Of a stretch of DNA of 64,000 nt, positions 1-10,812 are shown in pieces. Source of the stretch: Dichetophora obliterata (lineage: Eukaryota; Arthropoda; Insecta; Diptera; Sciomyzidae). The stretch is taken from NCBI GenBank assembly GCA_963920525.1, contig OY986435.1:273412848-273476847 (forward strand). The letters run 5' to 3'. The notes beneath the pieces were generated by a model. The model ran no database searches, was not told the DNA's origin, and was given only the letters and a program-made list of their open reading frames with translations. Each line of letters starts with the position of its first letter. The first letter of the stretch is position 1. The position numbers were made by a program, and so were the translations under genes.

Positions 1-719
1 CTATTCAAAATATTAAATGTGGGTTTTAAGGGAGGTGCCACGCTCCCTTTCCCAACGCCCATAAAATTTTATCAGTAAAACGGCACGTGTAAATTGTGGT
101 CGAAAACCCAATTCCATGGCTGTGCGAACTATAACTCAAAAGCTATTCGATATCTCAAATTTGGGTTGCATGGGAGGTGCCACGCCCCCTTGTCCAACAC
201 CATAAAATGTTATCAGTTAAACTTAATGTGTAAATTGAGTTCGAATATTAAATTCCGAGCCTGTGAGGTCTGTAACTAAAAAGCTATTCGATATCGCAAA
301 TTTGGGTTGTATGAGTGTGCCACGCCCCCTTGTCCAACGCCCATTTTTTCTTTCTGTAAAAAAGTTTGTAGACTATTACAAACATTTTAAAAAAGTTAGC
401 CAAATTGGCGCAGGCGTTCTGCGATTTTAGGTATATATAAAAAAGTGGGCGTAAAAGTGGGAGTGGTCAATTTTTCTTCAGTAAAAACTTAAAATGGATT
501 ACTACGAACATTTAAAAAATAAATTAGCCAAATCGGTGTAGCCGTTTTCCGATTATTAATAAATAAAAAAGTGGGCGTAAAAGTGGGCGTGGTCAATTTT
601 TCTTTCCGTAAAAACCTAAGTTGGACTATTACGAACATTTTAAAAAAATATCCAAATCGGTCCAGCCGTTCTCAACTGATGCAATTACCAACGAACGACA
701 TTTGATTTTTATTTATATA

Positions 720-2005
720 TTGGGGGTTGGAATTAGTTTTAAAGGTTTTCTAAGAGATGGCGTAACTATCAATAGATCGCATCGGGCACACCTGTGACTA
801 TATTCATTTCAAAGCACATTGTCTAAGCTTCATTTTTCAGTATGTGTCATTCCACTGAAGTGTAAACAACATATATTTTTTTCTCAGTGAACATGTCGAC
901 TTTCGTTCCAACAAAACGCAATTTGCGGGAAGGTTTACTTTTGTGCTTCCATTTGAAGAAAAAAGCGGTTGAAGCACAACGCACGCTTACTCAGGCTTAC
1001 GGGGACTATGCTCCATCGATTTCTACTTGTGAGTACTGGTTCCGTCGGTTTAAAAGTGGTGATTTTGATACGGAAGACAAAGAGCGTCCGGGCCAGCCGA
1101 AAAAGTTTGAAGATGAGGAATTGGAGGCTTTGCTCGATGAAGACCCGTGTCAAACCCTTCAAGAATTGTCAGAATCATTGGGAGTCGACTTATCAACGGT
1201 CGGCAAACGCTTGAAGGCCATGGGAATGATTCAAAAGCAAGGAAATTGGGTGCCGTACCAGTTGAAGCCGAGAGACGTTGAACGGCGATTTTGCATGTGC
1301 GAACAACTGCTTCAACGGCATAAAAGGAAGAGTTTTTTGCATCGTATTGTCACTGGCGATGAAAAGTGGATCCATTACGATAATCCTAAGCGAAAAAAAT
1401 CGTGGGGACCACCCGGCCATGCATCAACATCGAGGGCCAAGCCGAATATTCATGGCGCCAAGCTTATGCTGTGTATTTGGTGGGATCAGAAGGGTGTCGT
1501 GTACTATGAGCTGCTAAAACCTAACGAAACCATCACTGGGGAACGCTACCAACAACAATTGATGCAATTGAGCCGAGCATTAAAGGTTAAACGGCCGGAA
1601 TATGCCAAAAGACACGACAAAGTGGTTTTTCAACATGACAACGCACGGCCACATGTTGCAAGAACCGTCAAGGAAACGTTGGAGGCGCTGAATTGGGATG
1701 TGCTACCCCACCCGCCTTATAGCCCAGACATAGCCCCTTCCGACTACCACCTATTCAGATCGATGACGCATGGCTTGGCTGAGCAGCGCTTCACTTCTTA
1801 CGAGGATACCAAAAAATGGGTCGATTCGTGGATTGCCTCAAAAGACGAATCGTTCTTCCGGCGCGGAATCCATATGCTGCCAGAAAGATGGGAAAATGTT
1901 GTAGCTAACGATGGACAATACTTTGAATAATATACATTGTACCGTTGTTTCTAAATAAATGCTCAAAAACCGAAAAAAACCTTTAAAATTAATTCCAACC
2001 CCCAA
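720..2005 (+). mobile_element. mariner element, complete (1286 bp)
   Basis: Terminal inverted repeats of about 28 bp, TTGGGGGTTGGAATTAGTTT at the left and its near-perfect complement at the right (one mismatch, G/A at position 17), bound the element. Both sides carry a TA dinucleotide (718-719 and 2006-2007), the Tc1/mariner target duplication. The 1286 bp length equals that of Drosophila Mos1. It has inserted into a Helitron-type repeat, so it is the younger insertion. One full-length transposase frame fills the interior. Confidence 0.96.
893..1930 (+). CDS. mariner transposase, intact
   Basis: This DD34D transposase catalyses cut-and-paste movement of the surrounding element, acting on its terminal repeats in the nucleus. 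From ATG 893 the protein has 345 residues, the Mos1 length; an upstream GTG at 887 only extends the frame. N-terminal helix-turn-helix DNA-binding domains (about residues 1-110) precede the linker motif WVPYQL (119-124) and the catalytic domain. The triad falls at D156 (TGDEKW), D249 (FQHDNA) and D284 (YSPDIAPSDYHLF), the same numbers as in Mos1. The protein ends GQYFE like Mos1. There is no frameshift or stop. An AATAAA lies about 20 bases after the stop. Strong resemblance to the mauritiana/rosa-like subfamilies is from memory of Mos1; the exact subfamily is not assigned. Confidence 0.96.
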   Translation: MSTFVPTKRNLREGLLLCFHLKKKAVEAQRTLTQAYGDYAPSISTCEYWFRRFKSGDFDTEDKERPGQPKKFEDEELEALLDEDPCQTLQELSESLGVDLSTVGKRLKAMGMIQKQGNWVPYQLKPRDVERRFCMCEQLLQRHKRKSFLHRIVTGDEKWIHYDNPKRKKSWGPPGHASTSRAKPNIHGAKLMLCIWWDQKGVVYYELLKPNETITGERYQQQLMQLSRALKVKRPEYAKRHDKVVFQHDNARPHVARTVKETLEALNWDVLPHPPYSPDIAPSDYHLFRSMTHGLAEQRFTSYEDTKKWVDSWIASKDESFFRRGIHMLPERWENVVANDGQYFE

Positions 2006-2302
2006 TAGATATCAAAACAGTGGGCGCAAAAGTGGGCGTGGTCAATTTTTCTTTCAGTAAACACTTAAATTGGATTACTACGAACATTTGAAAAAAAAAT
2101 TATCCAAATCGGTCCAGCCGTTTTCAGATTTTAGATAAATCAAAAAAAGTGGGCGCAAAGTGGGCGTGGTCAATTTTTCTTTCCGTAAAAACCTAAGGTG
2201 GACTATTACGAACATTTAAAAAAAAAAATTATCCAAATCGGTTCAGCCGTTCTCAACTGATGCAATTACCAACGAACGACATTTGATTTTTATTTATATA
2301 GA

Positions 2303-2597
2303 TTTATTTATAAAAACAAACAAAAAATAATTTTTTTTTGTTTTTTCTTGCTACCTAATTTTCTTAATAAATTTTAATTATTTTATTTATATTGTCAATG
2401 TTCTATCTGATGACCCCAGTTATTTCGAGTTTTTTACATAAATATTTTTTAAAAAGAACAATAATAATCAATAATAATAATGAATAATAAATAAATAAAA
2501 AAAAAATAAATATTTAAAAATAAACAAAAAACTAGTAAGGAATTAATTATCTTCGACTGGGCCGAAGTTAAAATACCCACACGGCCGAATTAGAGTA
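2303..2597. other. AT-rich spacer and left part of repeat A
   Basis: Poly-T and poly-A rich sequence with no coding signal. From about 2540 ('cgactgggccgaagttaaaatac') it appears to be the start of dispersed repeat A, which resumes after the Tc1 element at 4139. Confidence 0.4.
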
Positions 2598-2599
2598 TA

Positions 2600-4136
2600 C
2601 AGTGGTGGTCACGAATTTAGCACACACTGTGTTAGTAACTCTATTTTAAACGTTTTAACATCTTAGCTTAAGAATTGTAAACAAATATTGTTTGCCGAGT
2701 GTTGTTTATGAAGTTAACTCAAAGAATCGTTAGTTGGTTTTTCAGTTATTCTTACATTTTCTTACATATTTCAAGCAGTTGCAATCAATGTGGTTTAAAT
2801 GCTGGACACGAATTTAGCACAGTTTTGAATTATTGTTCCATTTCTTATTTAATGAAGGTTGATTAAATTTTACTGGTTAAATTTGCTAAATTTATTAAGT
2901 TTATTTTTGAGTTTATAAGTTTATATTAAGTTTATAAATGATGGAAGCACAGTTTCAGAGATTGCTCTGCTTCTAAGATATTCCAGAAAGGTAGTATATA
3001 ACGCATTTCAATCTGTAGAGCCGGATGGTAGCTTTAAAAATGTAAGACAGCGACCTAGAGCGCGAAAAACCACAGCAAGAGAGGACCATTTTATTTGCAG
3101 AGCTTCACTTAAGACTCCTTTTAAGATTTCAAATGAAATTAAAAATGAAATTTCATCAAAATATCACATAAATGTGTTCTCAAAAACCATAAGAAGGCGC
3201 TTGAGTGAAAACAATTTGCGTGGCTGTATAGCACAACATAAACCACATGTGTTGCAAAAAAAAATATTAAATATAGTCTTGCGATTGCAGAAGAACATTT
3301 AAAAAAGCCAATGAGTTTTCGGAAAATGTACTTTGTAGTGATGAATCAAAGTTCGGATCTGACGGCAAACAATATGTGTGGCGTCCTCAAGACATGCAAC
3401 GCAATCCAAGGTACACGCTTAAGACTTTTTAAGACGGTTGTGGAAATGTCATGGTATGAGCGGCGTTGTCTTTGTACGGAGTTGGTCCGATTGTTAAAAT
3501 TGATAAAAAAATGGCTTAGAACATTTATACAATCATACTTGCCTTTATGGCGTTTTATGCAGGATAACGATCCAAAGCACACAATTCGAACAGTTGCGAG
3601 TTGCTTGGAAGACTCGTTTTAATGTCATGTGAATATTTTGAAGTGGCCAGCGCAATCACCGGACCTCAACCCGATTGAAAATCTGTGGAGGGATGTCGAG
3701 CAGCAAATACTAACAGTAAAAACCAAAACTTTTCCAGATTTGTGGACCCAAATCCAAAGGATTTGGTATAGTATTCCAAAGTACCGTTGTGAAGCTTTGG
3801 TCAAAAGTTTTCCAAGTAGATGCGATGTAGTTATTAGTAATAAGGAATTTCCTAAGAAATTTTGAGTTTTATGCAATCAATTTTGATTTTATTTCTTATC
3901 GTAGACATTTTTTTGCTCGTGTGCTAAATTCATGACCAAGTGTAAATGTTTATTTTTATTTTCAACTTGACTTAGAGTTCTTTAAAAAAATTTTAAATAA
4001 AAAAGTGTACATAAGAAATAAAGAGGATTAAATATATATATTTAATAAAAGTTCATTAAAAATTTCAAACGAATACATAGAAACCTTAAGTATTCACTAT
4101 AATTTTTGAAGTGTGCTAAATTCGTGACCACCACTG
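2600..4136 (+). mobile_element. Tc1-family element with IR/DR ends (1537 bp)
   Basis: Ends are CAGTGGTGGTCACGAATTTA... and its complement ...TTCGTGACCACCACTG, flanked by TA on both sides (2598-2599, 4137-4138). A second, inner copy of the end sequence sits about 200 bp inside each terminus: cacgaatttagcacag near 2807-2822 and gtgtgctaaattcatgacca near 3918. Paired outer and inner repeats are the IR/DR arrangement known from several Tc1 elements, where each copy binds transposase. The transposase inside is broken. Confidence 0.92.
2941..3865 (+). pseudogene. Tc1-family transposase, degenerate
   Basis: Fragments in more than one frame spell a Tc1-type DDE transposase. A helix-turn-helix region at about 3040-3230 contains RRRLSENNLRG. 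The first catalytic Asp is in CSDESKFG at 3334-3357, in a different frame from what follows. QDNDPKHT is at 3560-3583 and SPDLNPIENLW ends near 3688. A stop at 3620-3622 lies between the second and third catalytic residues. From the Asp at 3563 to the Glu at 3677 there are 37 intervening codons as read, rather than the usual 34. At least one frameshift and two stops make it non-functional. Confidence 0.9.
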
Positions 4137-4138
4137 TA

Positions 4139-4612
4139 TATAAAGTCTTATGCAAACTGTTAAATAAATGTAAAGAGATTTTTCCGTTTTGGTTAAGTCA
4201 CTTTGTGTGGGAGGTAGGCGTGGTTTTCATCTGATTTTTACAAATTTAATACTTAAAATAAATATTAAATATTTAAGACACTGTGCGAAATTTGAAGTCA
4301 TTAAACTGTTTTTTGTGGAATTTAAAGAGATCTTACCGTTTTGGTTAAGCCACTTTGTATGGGAGGTAGTCGTGGTTTTCATCCGATTTTGCTCAGATTC
4401 AAACTTGACCTCTATTTTTGTATAAATAGCTTATATTTTGAATTTTATTATGATAGCTCAAATATTACGGCTGCTTTTGTGGACACAGACGGACAGACTG
4501 ACATTTCTAAATCGACTCAGGAGGTGATACTCATCAGGCATATATATACTTTTCTATACCGGCCACGCCTCCTTATCGGCGTTGCAAACGGAGTGACATA
4601 ATTAAAATACCC
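4139..4612 (+). repeat. Dispersed repeat A, copy 1
   Basis: Contains two tandem blocks of 'ccgttttggttaag(t/c)cactttgt.tgggaggtag.cgtggttttcat' (about 4175-4240 and 4330-4395), then a gacggacagactgaca tract, 'aaatcgactcagga', 'atatatatacttttctatacc' and a terminal 'ggagtgaca.aattaaa.tacccc'. Other copies lie at 27390-27968 and, truncated, 39340-39606. No coding frame is visible. The family cannot be named from sequence alone; similar tracts are common across fly genomes. Confidence 0.7.
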
Positions 4613-5072
4613 CCATTACGTTTTTTATTACATATCATTATTATTTCATTTCATTACATATAACATCCATTTGAAATTATTTTTGTAAATTCTTTCAATT
4701 ATTATCGCATTTTATTAATGAAATTTAGGGGCTTATGATAACTGAAATAGCAAACGTATGTTATGGATGTTATGTCGGCAATATATCTAGAAATACTGCA
4801 TCAATAGTTGTTCCAATCGTGTTGTACAAATATTTGGATCGCTTATTATTTGATTCAAATCTCCACCAAAAACAATTGCATTTTGTGATAATTTTCACTA
4901 AGTTCAATGGAACCTGCTCGTGTATAACATAAAAGAGATCTGTGGATAAATTTTATTATGTTATCGATTTGGTTTTTTTTTCGGTCGTATTCTGAGGGGA
5001 AATGTAAATTGAAATCATCAAAATATGTTGCCAATTAGGACCTATCATTTCTGCAGAACATTCTTCTCCAAT
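4613..5072. other. Intergenic, nothing recognised
   Basis: AT-rich sequence with only short frames and no homology I recognise. Confidence 0.4.
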
Positions 5073-5324
5073 TCTGTGTCGATAAGCGATAACTGCTTAA
5101 GTCTGATTTCAAAGTTTCGAGAAATCTTGCTTCAAAGTTTTCAATCGTCCTATAAGTAAGTTATATGAAAGGGTATTTTGTTTTTGTGTCATAACTTTGG
5201 CTATGGTCATGCTAGGAGGTCCAGATTTTGTGTGTTCATAAAGCTATATGCGTGGAGCACATCTACATCAATAATTCATTTCTTTCTTAAGTCGACTTAA
5301 GCGATTATTGCTTATGAACACAGA
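5073..5324. mobile_element. MITE related to the Harbinger relic at 18869
   Basis: A 252 bp segment with imperfect terminal inverted repeats (TCTGTGTCGATAAGCGATAA at the left; right complement TCTGTGTTCATAAGCAATAA). Its interior 'gttatatgaaagggt...cataactttggctatggtcatg' is also present, inverted, beside the HARBI1 transposase relic at 18880-19090. A clear target duplication was not found. Confidence 0.6.
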
Positions 5325-5564
5325 ACTTTTGAAATATCAGCAGAAAAATTTTGTACTTATCTTTATTATAATTACTATAAATTCCAACTCCTCCAGAATG
5401 ACAACTATTTCTCTGAAATTGAGATATACAAGCGAAATAAGTGATACCGATACTTTCATCATTTTGCATTTTTGTTTCTGAAAGCAATATAATAACACAG
5501 ATTTGAGTTATAGAATCGGTAAGATCTTGAGAATGCGCATGGAGACTTTGACTATTTAAAGTCA

Positions 5565-6542
5565 TTACAGAAAATAAATGTTTGCTATCTATCTCTATTT
5601 TTTATAGTAATATATTTAGTTTCTAATTTGTTAAGAGATAATCTTTAAAACTCTCGAATTAAATCAACATTAGAAAAATCATTTCGCCTTCCATGATGAA
5701 ATATAAATTGTTGAGGGGGTTGTTATCAGAGGTTGTGATAAAAATTCCGTCAATACTAGTAACACGAGACAAAGCGACGTAGAGTAATTGCAAGGAATGC
5801 TTTTTGTCATATTCGTAAACAATCTGCGAATGATCAACCCTGCGACTTATGAATAGTTACAGCCATTGCAGGAATTAATGGAAAATGATTTCTTGTAACT
5901 GTGATTGTTTTATTTTTATTAAGAGGTATGCTACTGTTTTTTCGTAGTATTGGCACAGCTCTTCTTCCAACTTGAATCGATTGAGCGTCAGCAGAAGCTT
6001 TCATTATTGTTTTCTGACCAATTTTTTTTCGAATTCCAGCCAAACTTTTTTAATCTAGTCATTCTGGTGAATTTCAATTTACACTAGTTTACCAATAGCC
6101 CCATTTGCCAAACTATCGCTAACATTAATATTTGTTGTTATTAGATAATGTTTATTGATGACAAAACAATTTTAGAAGGTAAACCACCTGTATCGATGAC
6201 ATTCAAATTATGCAATTTTTGTTTAAATGCTTGTAATTTTTCATTATTTTTACATCCACTAATTTAATATATTGCTGAGGAAATTTTGTTGTGTTCTATT
6301 GCGCGTAAGATAGAATTATTAAATAAATTTACAGAAGCATTACTAAAAAATAATCTTGTTCCATCTGGACACAGGCGGCTGGCAGTTTCCTTCGTAAAAA
6401 ATTGACTCTCTATTAAATGTAACTCGTTTTGCTCAAGTTTTTTACCATCACCAATCGTTGTAAGCAATGACGAAAACTGTTTATTACAGGGTCCGCCATC
6501 TAACTTTTTTTCACCTAGTGCTAATTTCGTGAATGGTAACAC
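5565..6542 (-). pseudogene. Helitron Rep-helicase, C-terminal helicase relic
   Basis: Read from 6542 downward, fragments match the Pif1-like helicase of Helitrons. They run in order: FSSLLTTIGDGKK and IESQFFTKETASRLCPDG (6542-6264); degraded DTGGLPSKIVLSS and NINVSDSLANGAIGKL (about 6215-6080); FPLIPAMAVTIHKSQG (ending 5834); and QLLYVALSRVTSIDGIFITT (about 5800-5730), which is helicase motif VI. Several stops and frame changes occur between these blocks. The Rep nuclease half is absent. This is a dead autonomous Helitron fragment, unrelated in position to the non-autonomous Helitrons elsewhere in the window. Confidence 0.85.
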
Positions 6543-6596
6543 TTAGCTCATGTCTGATTTGACAGATAATTAGTTTTATCCTTCCGCTGAACGAAT

Positions 6597-9500
6597 ATGG
6601 TTGTGTATACGCTTGAACAACGCTGGGAAATATTGCGACATTACTTTGAAAATCATGGTAATGTTGCAGAATGTGTGCGAAAATTGCGTACGGATTTTGG
6701 AAGCAGAGAAGCACCGTCAGCTCTGTATGTTCGTTATCTTGTGAAAAAAGTGAAAGAAACTGGCATCCTCATCGATAAACCAAAGCGTGAAAAGCCAAAA
6801 GCAGTGCGTACACCCGAGAATATTGCTGCTGTGGCAGAAAGTGTGCGTAAAGCGCCATCAACATCAATTCACCGTCGTTCTCAACAATTGAACATTTCGG
6901 AGACATCATTGAGACGAATTTTGCATAAAGACCTTCCAATTGGTTCCAAAGACAAAGTCCAATTGGTTCATGAGTTGAAGCCAACTGACCATCCAATGCG
7001 TTTTCGCTTCGCTAAGGGCCATTTTGTTCACAAAGAGATAAATTTATCCCCCAAGTTAATTCCATGATATTTCCAGTTTTTCATTTGTTCACAGTGAGTT
7101 AAGCATTTAACTCTTCAAGCTGGAGATAAAAATGGTGGCGAGATAGCTTAACCCCAGAAATATTTAACTCGTGAAAATTGGTGAGTTAAGATTTTTAATT
7201 CGCTCTCATCACTCTCATTTTAATATTTTTTATTTACTTGGTGTCAAAATATTGAAAATACAGATTTTTAAACATAGGAAAACAGTATTGGGGGTTACTG
7301 ATTTCGAATCTGGTGTCAGAATTTTAAAATTTGGATTAATTTTTTATTTTTACGAATTCGGGGCTGGCGCGAACTAAAGGGTAAAAATGGGTCGCTGAAT
7401 CCGAATCCGTTGTCAGAATTTCAAAATTCGAAAATTTTTCTACACATAGGGCTGCCACCTAAAAATGTTTTATTTTAAGAATTTTAAACATGAGGGAACA
7501 GTATTGGGAGGTTACTGATTTCAAATCTGAACTCAAAATTTTTAAATTCAAGATGGTGGATAGGGTTGCCACCTAAGTTTTTTGCATTTTTATGAATTCG
7601 GGGCTGGCAAAAAAAAAATGGTACACCAAAAATGGGTCGCTGAATCCGAATCCGTGGCCAGAATTTCAAAATTATAAAGTTTTGAAATAATAGGGTTGCC
7701 ACCTAATAATAAGTCATTTTAAGAATTTTAAACATTATTTAACAGTATTAGGAAGTCACTGATTTCGAATCTGAAGTCAGAATTTTAAAATTCAAAATGG
7801 TGGATAGGGTTGCCACCTTAGTTTTTTGTATTTTTATGAATTCGAGGCTGGCAAAAAAAAATAGTACACCAAAAATGGGTCGCTGAATATGAATCCATGG
7901 TCAGAATTTCAAAATTATAAAGTTTTGAAATAATAGGGTTGCTTTTACTTTTGAAAATACATATTATTAGGTGGCAGCCCCATTATTATAAAATTTTATC
8001 ATTTTTAAATTCTGACCACGGATTCGGACTCAGCGACCCATTTTTGGCATACCATTTTTTTGCCAGCCCCGAATTCATAAAAATACAAAAAATTAAGGTG
8101 GCAACCCTATCCACCATTTAAAATTTTAAAATTCAGACTTCAGATTCGAAATCAGTGACTCCTTAACACCGTTAAATAATGTTTAAAATTCTTAAAAATA
8201 CTTATTATTAGGTGGCAACCCTATTATTTCAAAACTTTATAATTTTGAAATTCTGACCATGGATTCATATTCAGCGACCCATTTTTGGTATACCATTTTT
8301 TTTTGCCAGCCCCGAATTCATAAAAATGCAAAAAACTTAGGTGGCAACCCTATCCACTATTTTGAATTTTAAAATTCTGACTTCAGATTCGAAATCAGTG
8401 ACTCCCTAATACTGTTAAATAATGTTTAAAATTCTTAAAATGACTTATTATTAGGTGGCAACCCTATTATTTTAAAACTTTATAATTTTTAAATTCTGAC
8501 CATGGATTCATATTCAGCGACCCATTTTTGGTGTACCATTTTTTTTTTGCCAGCCCCGAATTCATAAAAATACAAAAATTTAAGGTGGCAACCCTATCCA
8601 CCATCTTGAATTTTAAATTTTTGACTTCAGATTCGAACTTAGCGACCCCAATACTCTTTCCTCATGTTTAAAATTCTTAAAATAAAACATTTTTAGGTGG
8701 CACCCCTACGTGTAGAAAAATTTTCGAGTTTTGAAATTCTGACAACAGATTCGGAAGAAGTAACCCCCAATACTGTTTCTTCATGTTTAAAATTCTTAAA
8801 AAAATGTTTAGTTGGCAGCCCTGTGTAGAAAAATGTTAGAAATGTTAAAATGTTAGAAATTCTGACATCAGATGCAAAATCAGCGATCCATTTTTACCTA
8901 GTGTTCACTCTAACCCTCAAATTCGCAAAAATAAACCAAAAATCCCCACACATTTTTTAATTAATGAGCAACACTCTAACATTCCAATGGAAATCGATAT
9001 AAACTGAGAGCGAATTTATGCTCTAAGCATAAAGCTGGGATAAAATGTGAACAAAACCACTTTTTTATCTCCCGATTTATACGCTTGGTATAAAATTAAC
9101 CTAGAGATAGTTATCCCCGAATTAAATCATATTTATGCCCTTTGTGAACAAAATGGCCCTAAGTGGGCCTGCGATCGACTTACAGAAGATGCCGATTTTG
9201 CCAAAAAAAAATCATCTTTTCAGATGAAGCTCATTTTGATCTAGGCGGGTATGTAAACAAGCAAAATTGTCGCATTTGGGGCACAGAAAATCCGAACGCA
9301 TACATTGAAAAGCCGCTGCACCTAAAACGAGTCACTGTTTGGTGCGGATTTTGGTCCAGAGGCATAATTGGGCCATTTTCCTTCGAAAATGAGCAAGGAG
9401 TGGCTGTGACAGTCAATGGCGATCGTTATCGGGCCATGTTGAACGAATTTTTGTTCACAAAAATTGAAGAGGAGGATATTGGCAACATTTGGTTTTAACA

Positions 9501-9801
9501 GGACGGCGCTACGTGCCACACAGCCGAAGCTCGCATTATCAGCCGCAGAGCTGATGTCGTTTGGCCACCTCGGAGCTGCGATTTGACACCGTTGGACTAT
9601 TATTTGTGAGGTGCCCTCAAAGATAAGTGTTACGCCGACAAGCCAGAGACAATTGACGCTTTAAAGGACAATATTCGTGAAGCCATTAGTGAAATACAGC
9701 TGCACACGATCGATAATGGGCTTAAAAATCGGACCGATCGTGTCGCCTACTGCATGGCCAGCCGAGGCAGCCATTTGAATGAAATTATTTTCCATTATTA
9801 A
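6597..9801 (+). pseudogene. Mariner-like (maT/DUF4817-type) transposase, split by a foldback element
   Basis: The N-terminal half (6597-7016) is open from ATG 6597 and carries MVVYTLEQRWEILRHYF and a helix-turn-helix ending SETSLRRILHKDL, typical of a very common insect Tc1/mariner-like family. It breaks off at MRFRFAK and resumes at 9164 with WACDRLTEDADFAKK after the inserted element. The catalytic half contains IIFSDEAHFDLGG, QDGATCHTAEA and RSCDLTPLDYYL, ending HLNEIIFHY at 9801. Damage: a frameshift in the A-run near 9205, TAA in place of a glutamine codon at 9496, TGA in place of tryptophan at 9607, and a short internal deletion before RIISRRADVVW. A second relic of the family is at 30648-31430. 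Confidence 0.85.
7017..9158. mobile_element. Foldback element, copy 1, complete (2142 bp)
   Basis: Ends are GGCCATTTTGTTCACAAAG and its complement, with a perfect 5 bp duplication CTAAG on both sides (7012-7016, 9159-9163). Removing the element and one CTAAG joins FAK to WACDRL in the transposase, confirming the borders. Each arm is a tandem array of a roughly 243 bp unit, marked by 'gaattcggggctggc' at 7355, 7595 and 7838 in the left arm and by its complement at 8061, 8304 and 8549 in the right. The arms meet at a short unique centre near 7942-7966. Subterminal regions carry 'gagttaag' and 'aactc' motifs. No transposase is encoded. The 5 bp duplication does not fit the 9 bp of Drosophila FB; the superfamily is undetermined. 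Confidence 0.88.
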
Positions 9802-10737
9802 CCGGAAGGATTGTAATTTCAAATAAAAAAAGAAATTTATGAAAATATCCAGTAGTTTTTTTTATAGAATTTTCAAAAAAAAAAAAGTTATTTGGCAGAC
9901 CCTTTACTTTGCCGCATAACTTGTATCAATTCATAAAATTTAAGTTCCAGCAGTTCTTGAAGTTAGTTCGGTTGAAGTTAGTTCTCATCAGCAAAAGAAA
10001 ACACGTACTTAGCGATGTTAATGACAATGGTAGTAAGTAGAAGCAACATTTTTTTTGTTATATTTTTTGCTGACTTTGTTGTTTGGATAGCCAATACACG
10101 CAGAGAAAATACATGGTTGAGACATGATTACTGCAATAATAATTTTTTTACTAAAATTATTGTATTATTTCTGCAAACACAAATTTTTGCCTTAACTAAT
10201 AATGGTACCAAAAATAACATAATAGTTGAAATCATAACATCATTGAAATCGTCCACATACTATGATTGCCTCAACTATTAGTTGCAACAAAAATGTTGTA
10301 GTTCTGTCAATCATGATAAATGTGAATATTATTATAGAGACAAACATATTAGAATTTTGAATGTTTGTCTAAACTATTCTTTGATTGTTGGCTAACAAAG
10401 CAGAACATAACCACAAATCGAAAGAATTTATTGTGTCTGAACAGTTTGCAAGAAAAACTTTCACTTCATTCAGACACAATAAGTTTTATCGATTCCTGGC
10501 TATGTGCCGTTTCGTTTGTCAACTGTTCAATTATTATGTTTTGTTTTAAATCGCCTTATCTTAAAAACAGCACGCAGAATAGTGACATTTTCGACTTTAA
10601 TTGTAGCAAACATATTTCTTTTTACCGTAAATATATTTCTCAATTCTGACCATATTTTGTCTATCACAAACATTGCTATTTTTGTGACAATGCACTTTAT
10701 GTACCATGTTTATGAATGGCATTAGTCAGGCGAGCGG
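9802..10737. other. Spacer with dispersed repeat and a hairpin
   Basis: The transposase 3' flank runs to about 9905. Bases 10013-10090 resemble the pair at 32266-32396 and 32446-32580 ('gtaagtagaagcaacattttt', 'ttgtttggatagc'). Bases 10428-10441 and 10469-10482 form a perfect 14 bp inverted repeat (ttattgtgtctgaa) with a 27-base loop. Short frames here show no recognisable protein. Confidence 0.5.
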
Positions 10738-10812
10738 TAGTAGCGGCTGTGGCTTACTGGTAGCGTGCGTGGCTCGTAAGCGAAAAAGCCGCGGTTCAAA
10801 CCCCAGCTCGGA
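10738..10812 (+). ncRNA. tRNA-derived sequence (SINE-head-like) with Pol III box A and B
   Basis: TGGCTTACTGG at 10750-10760 fits the internal Pol III box A, and GGTTCAAACCC at 10793-10803 fits box B, at a spacing normal for a tRNA. The T-stem and anticodon stem pair poorly, so a working tRNA is unlikely. A tRNA-derived SINE head or decayed tRNA copy fits better. Confidence 0.5.

Larger units (their letters stand above)
1..2302 (-). mobile_element. Helitron/HINE-type non-autonomous element(s), interrupted by mariner
   Basis: Bases 1-340 hold 2-3 copies of a roughly 140 bp unit (cgatatcgaatagctttt-like, then cacgccccctt) that also fills 55390-56340, here in the opposite orientation. Bases 340-718 and 2008-2302 carry repeated gggcgtggtcaatttttctt blocks followed by 'ccaaatcggtccagccgtt'. 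On the minus strand the right edge reads TCTATATAAATAAAAATC, the 5' end expected of fly Helitrons, which start with TC after an A. The same end occurs at both 719/2008 and 2302, so two 5' ends lie in tandem. No helicase frame is present. The left end is outside the window. Confidence 0.6.
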
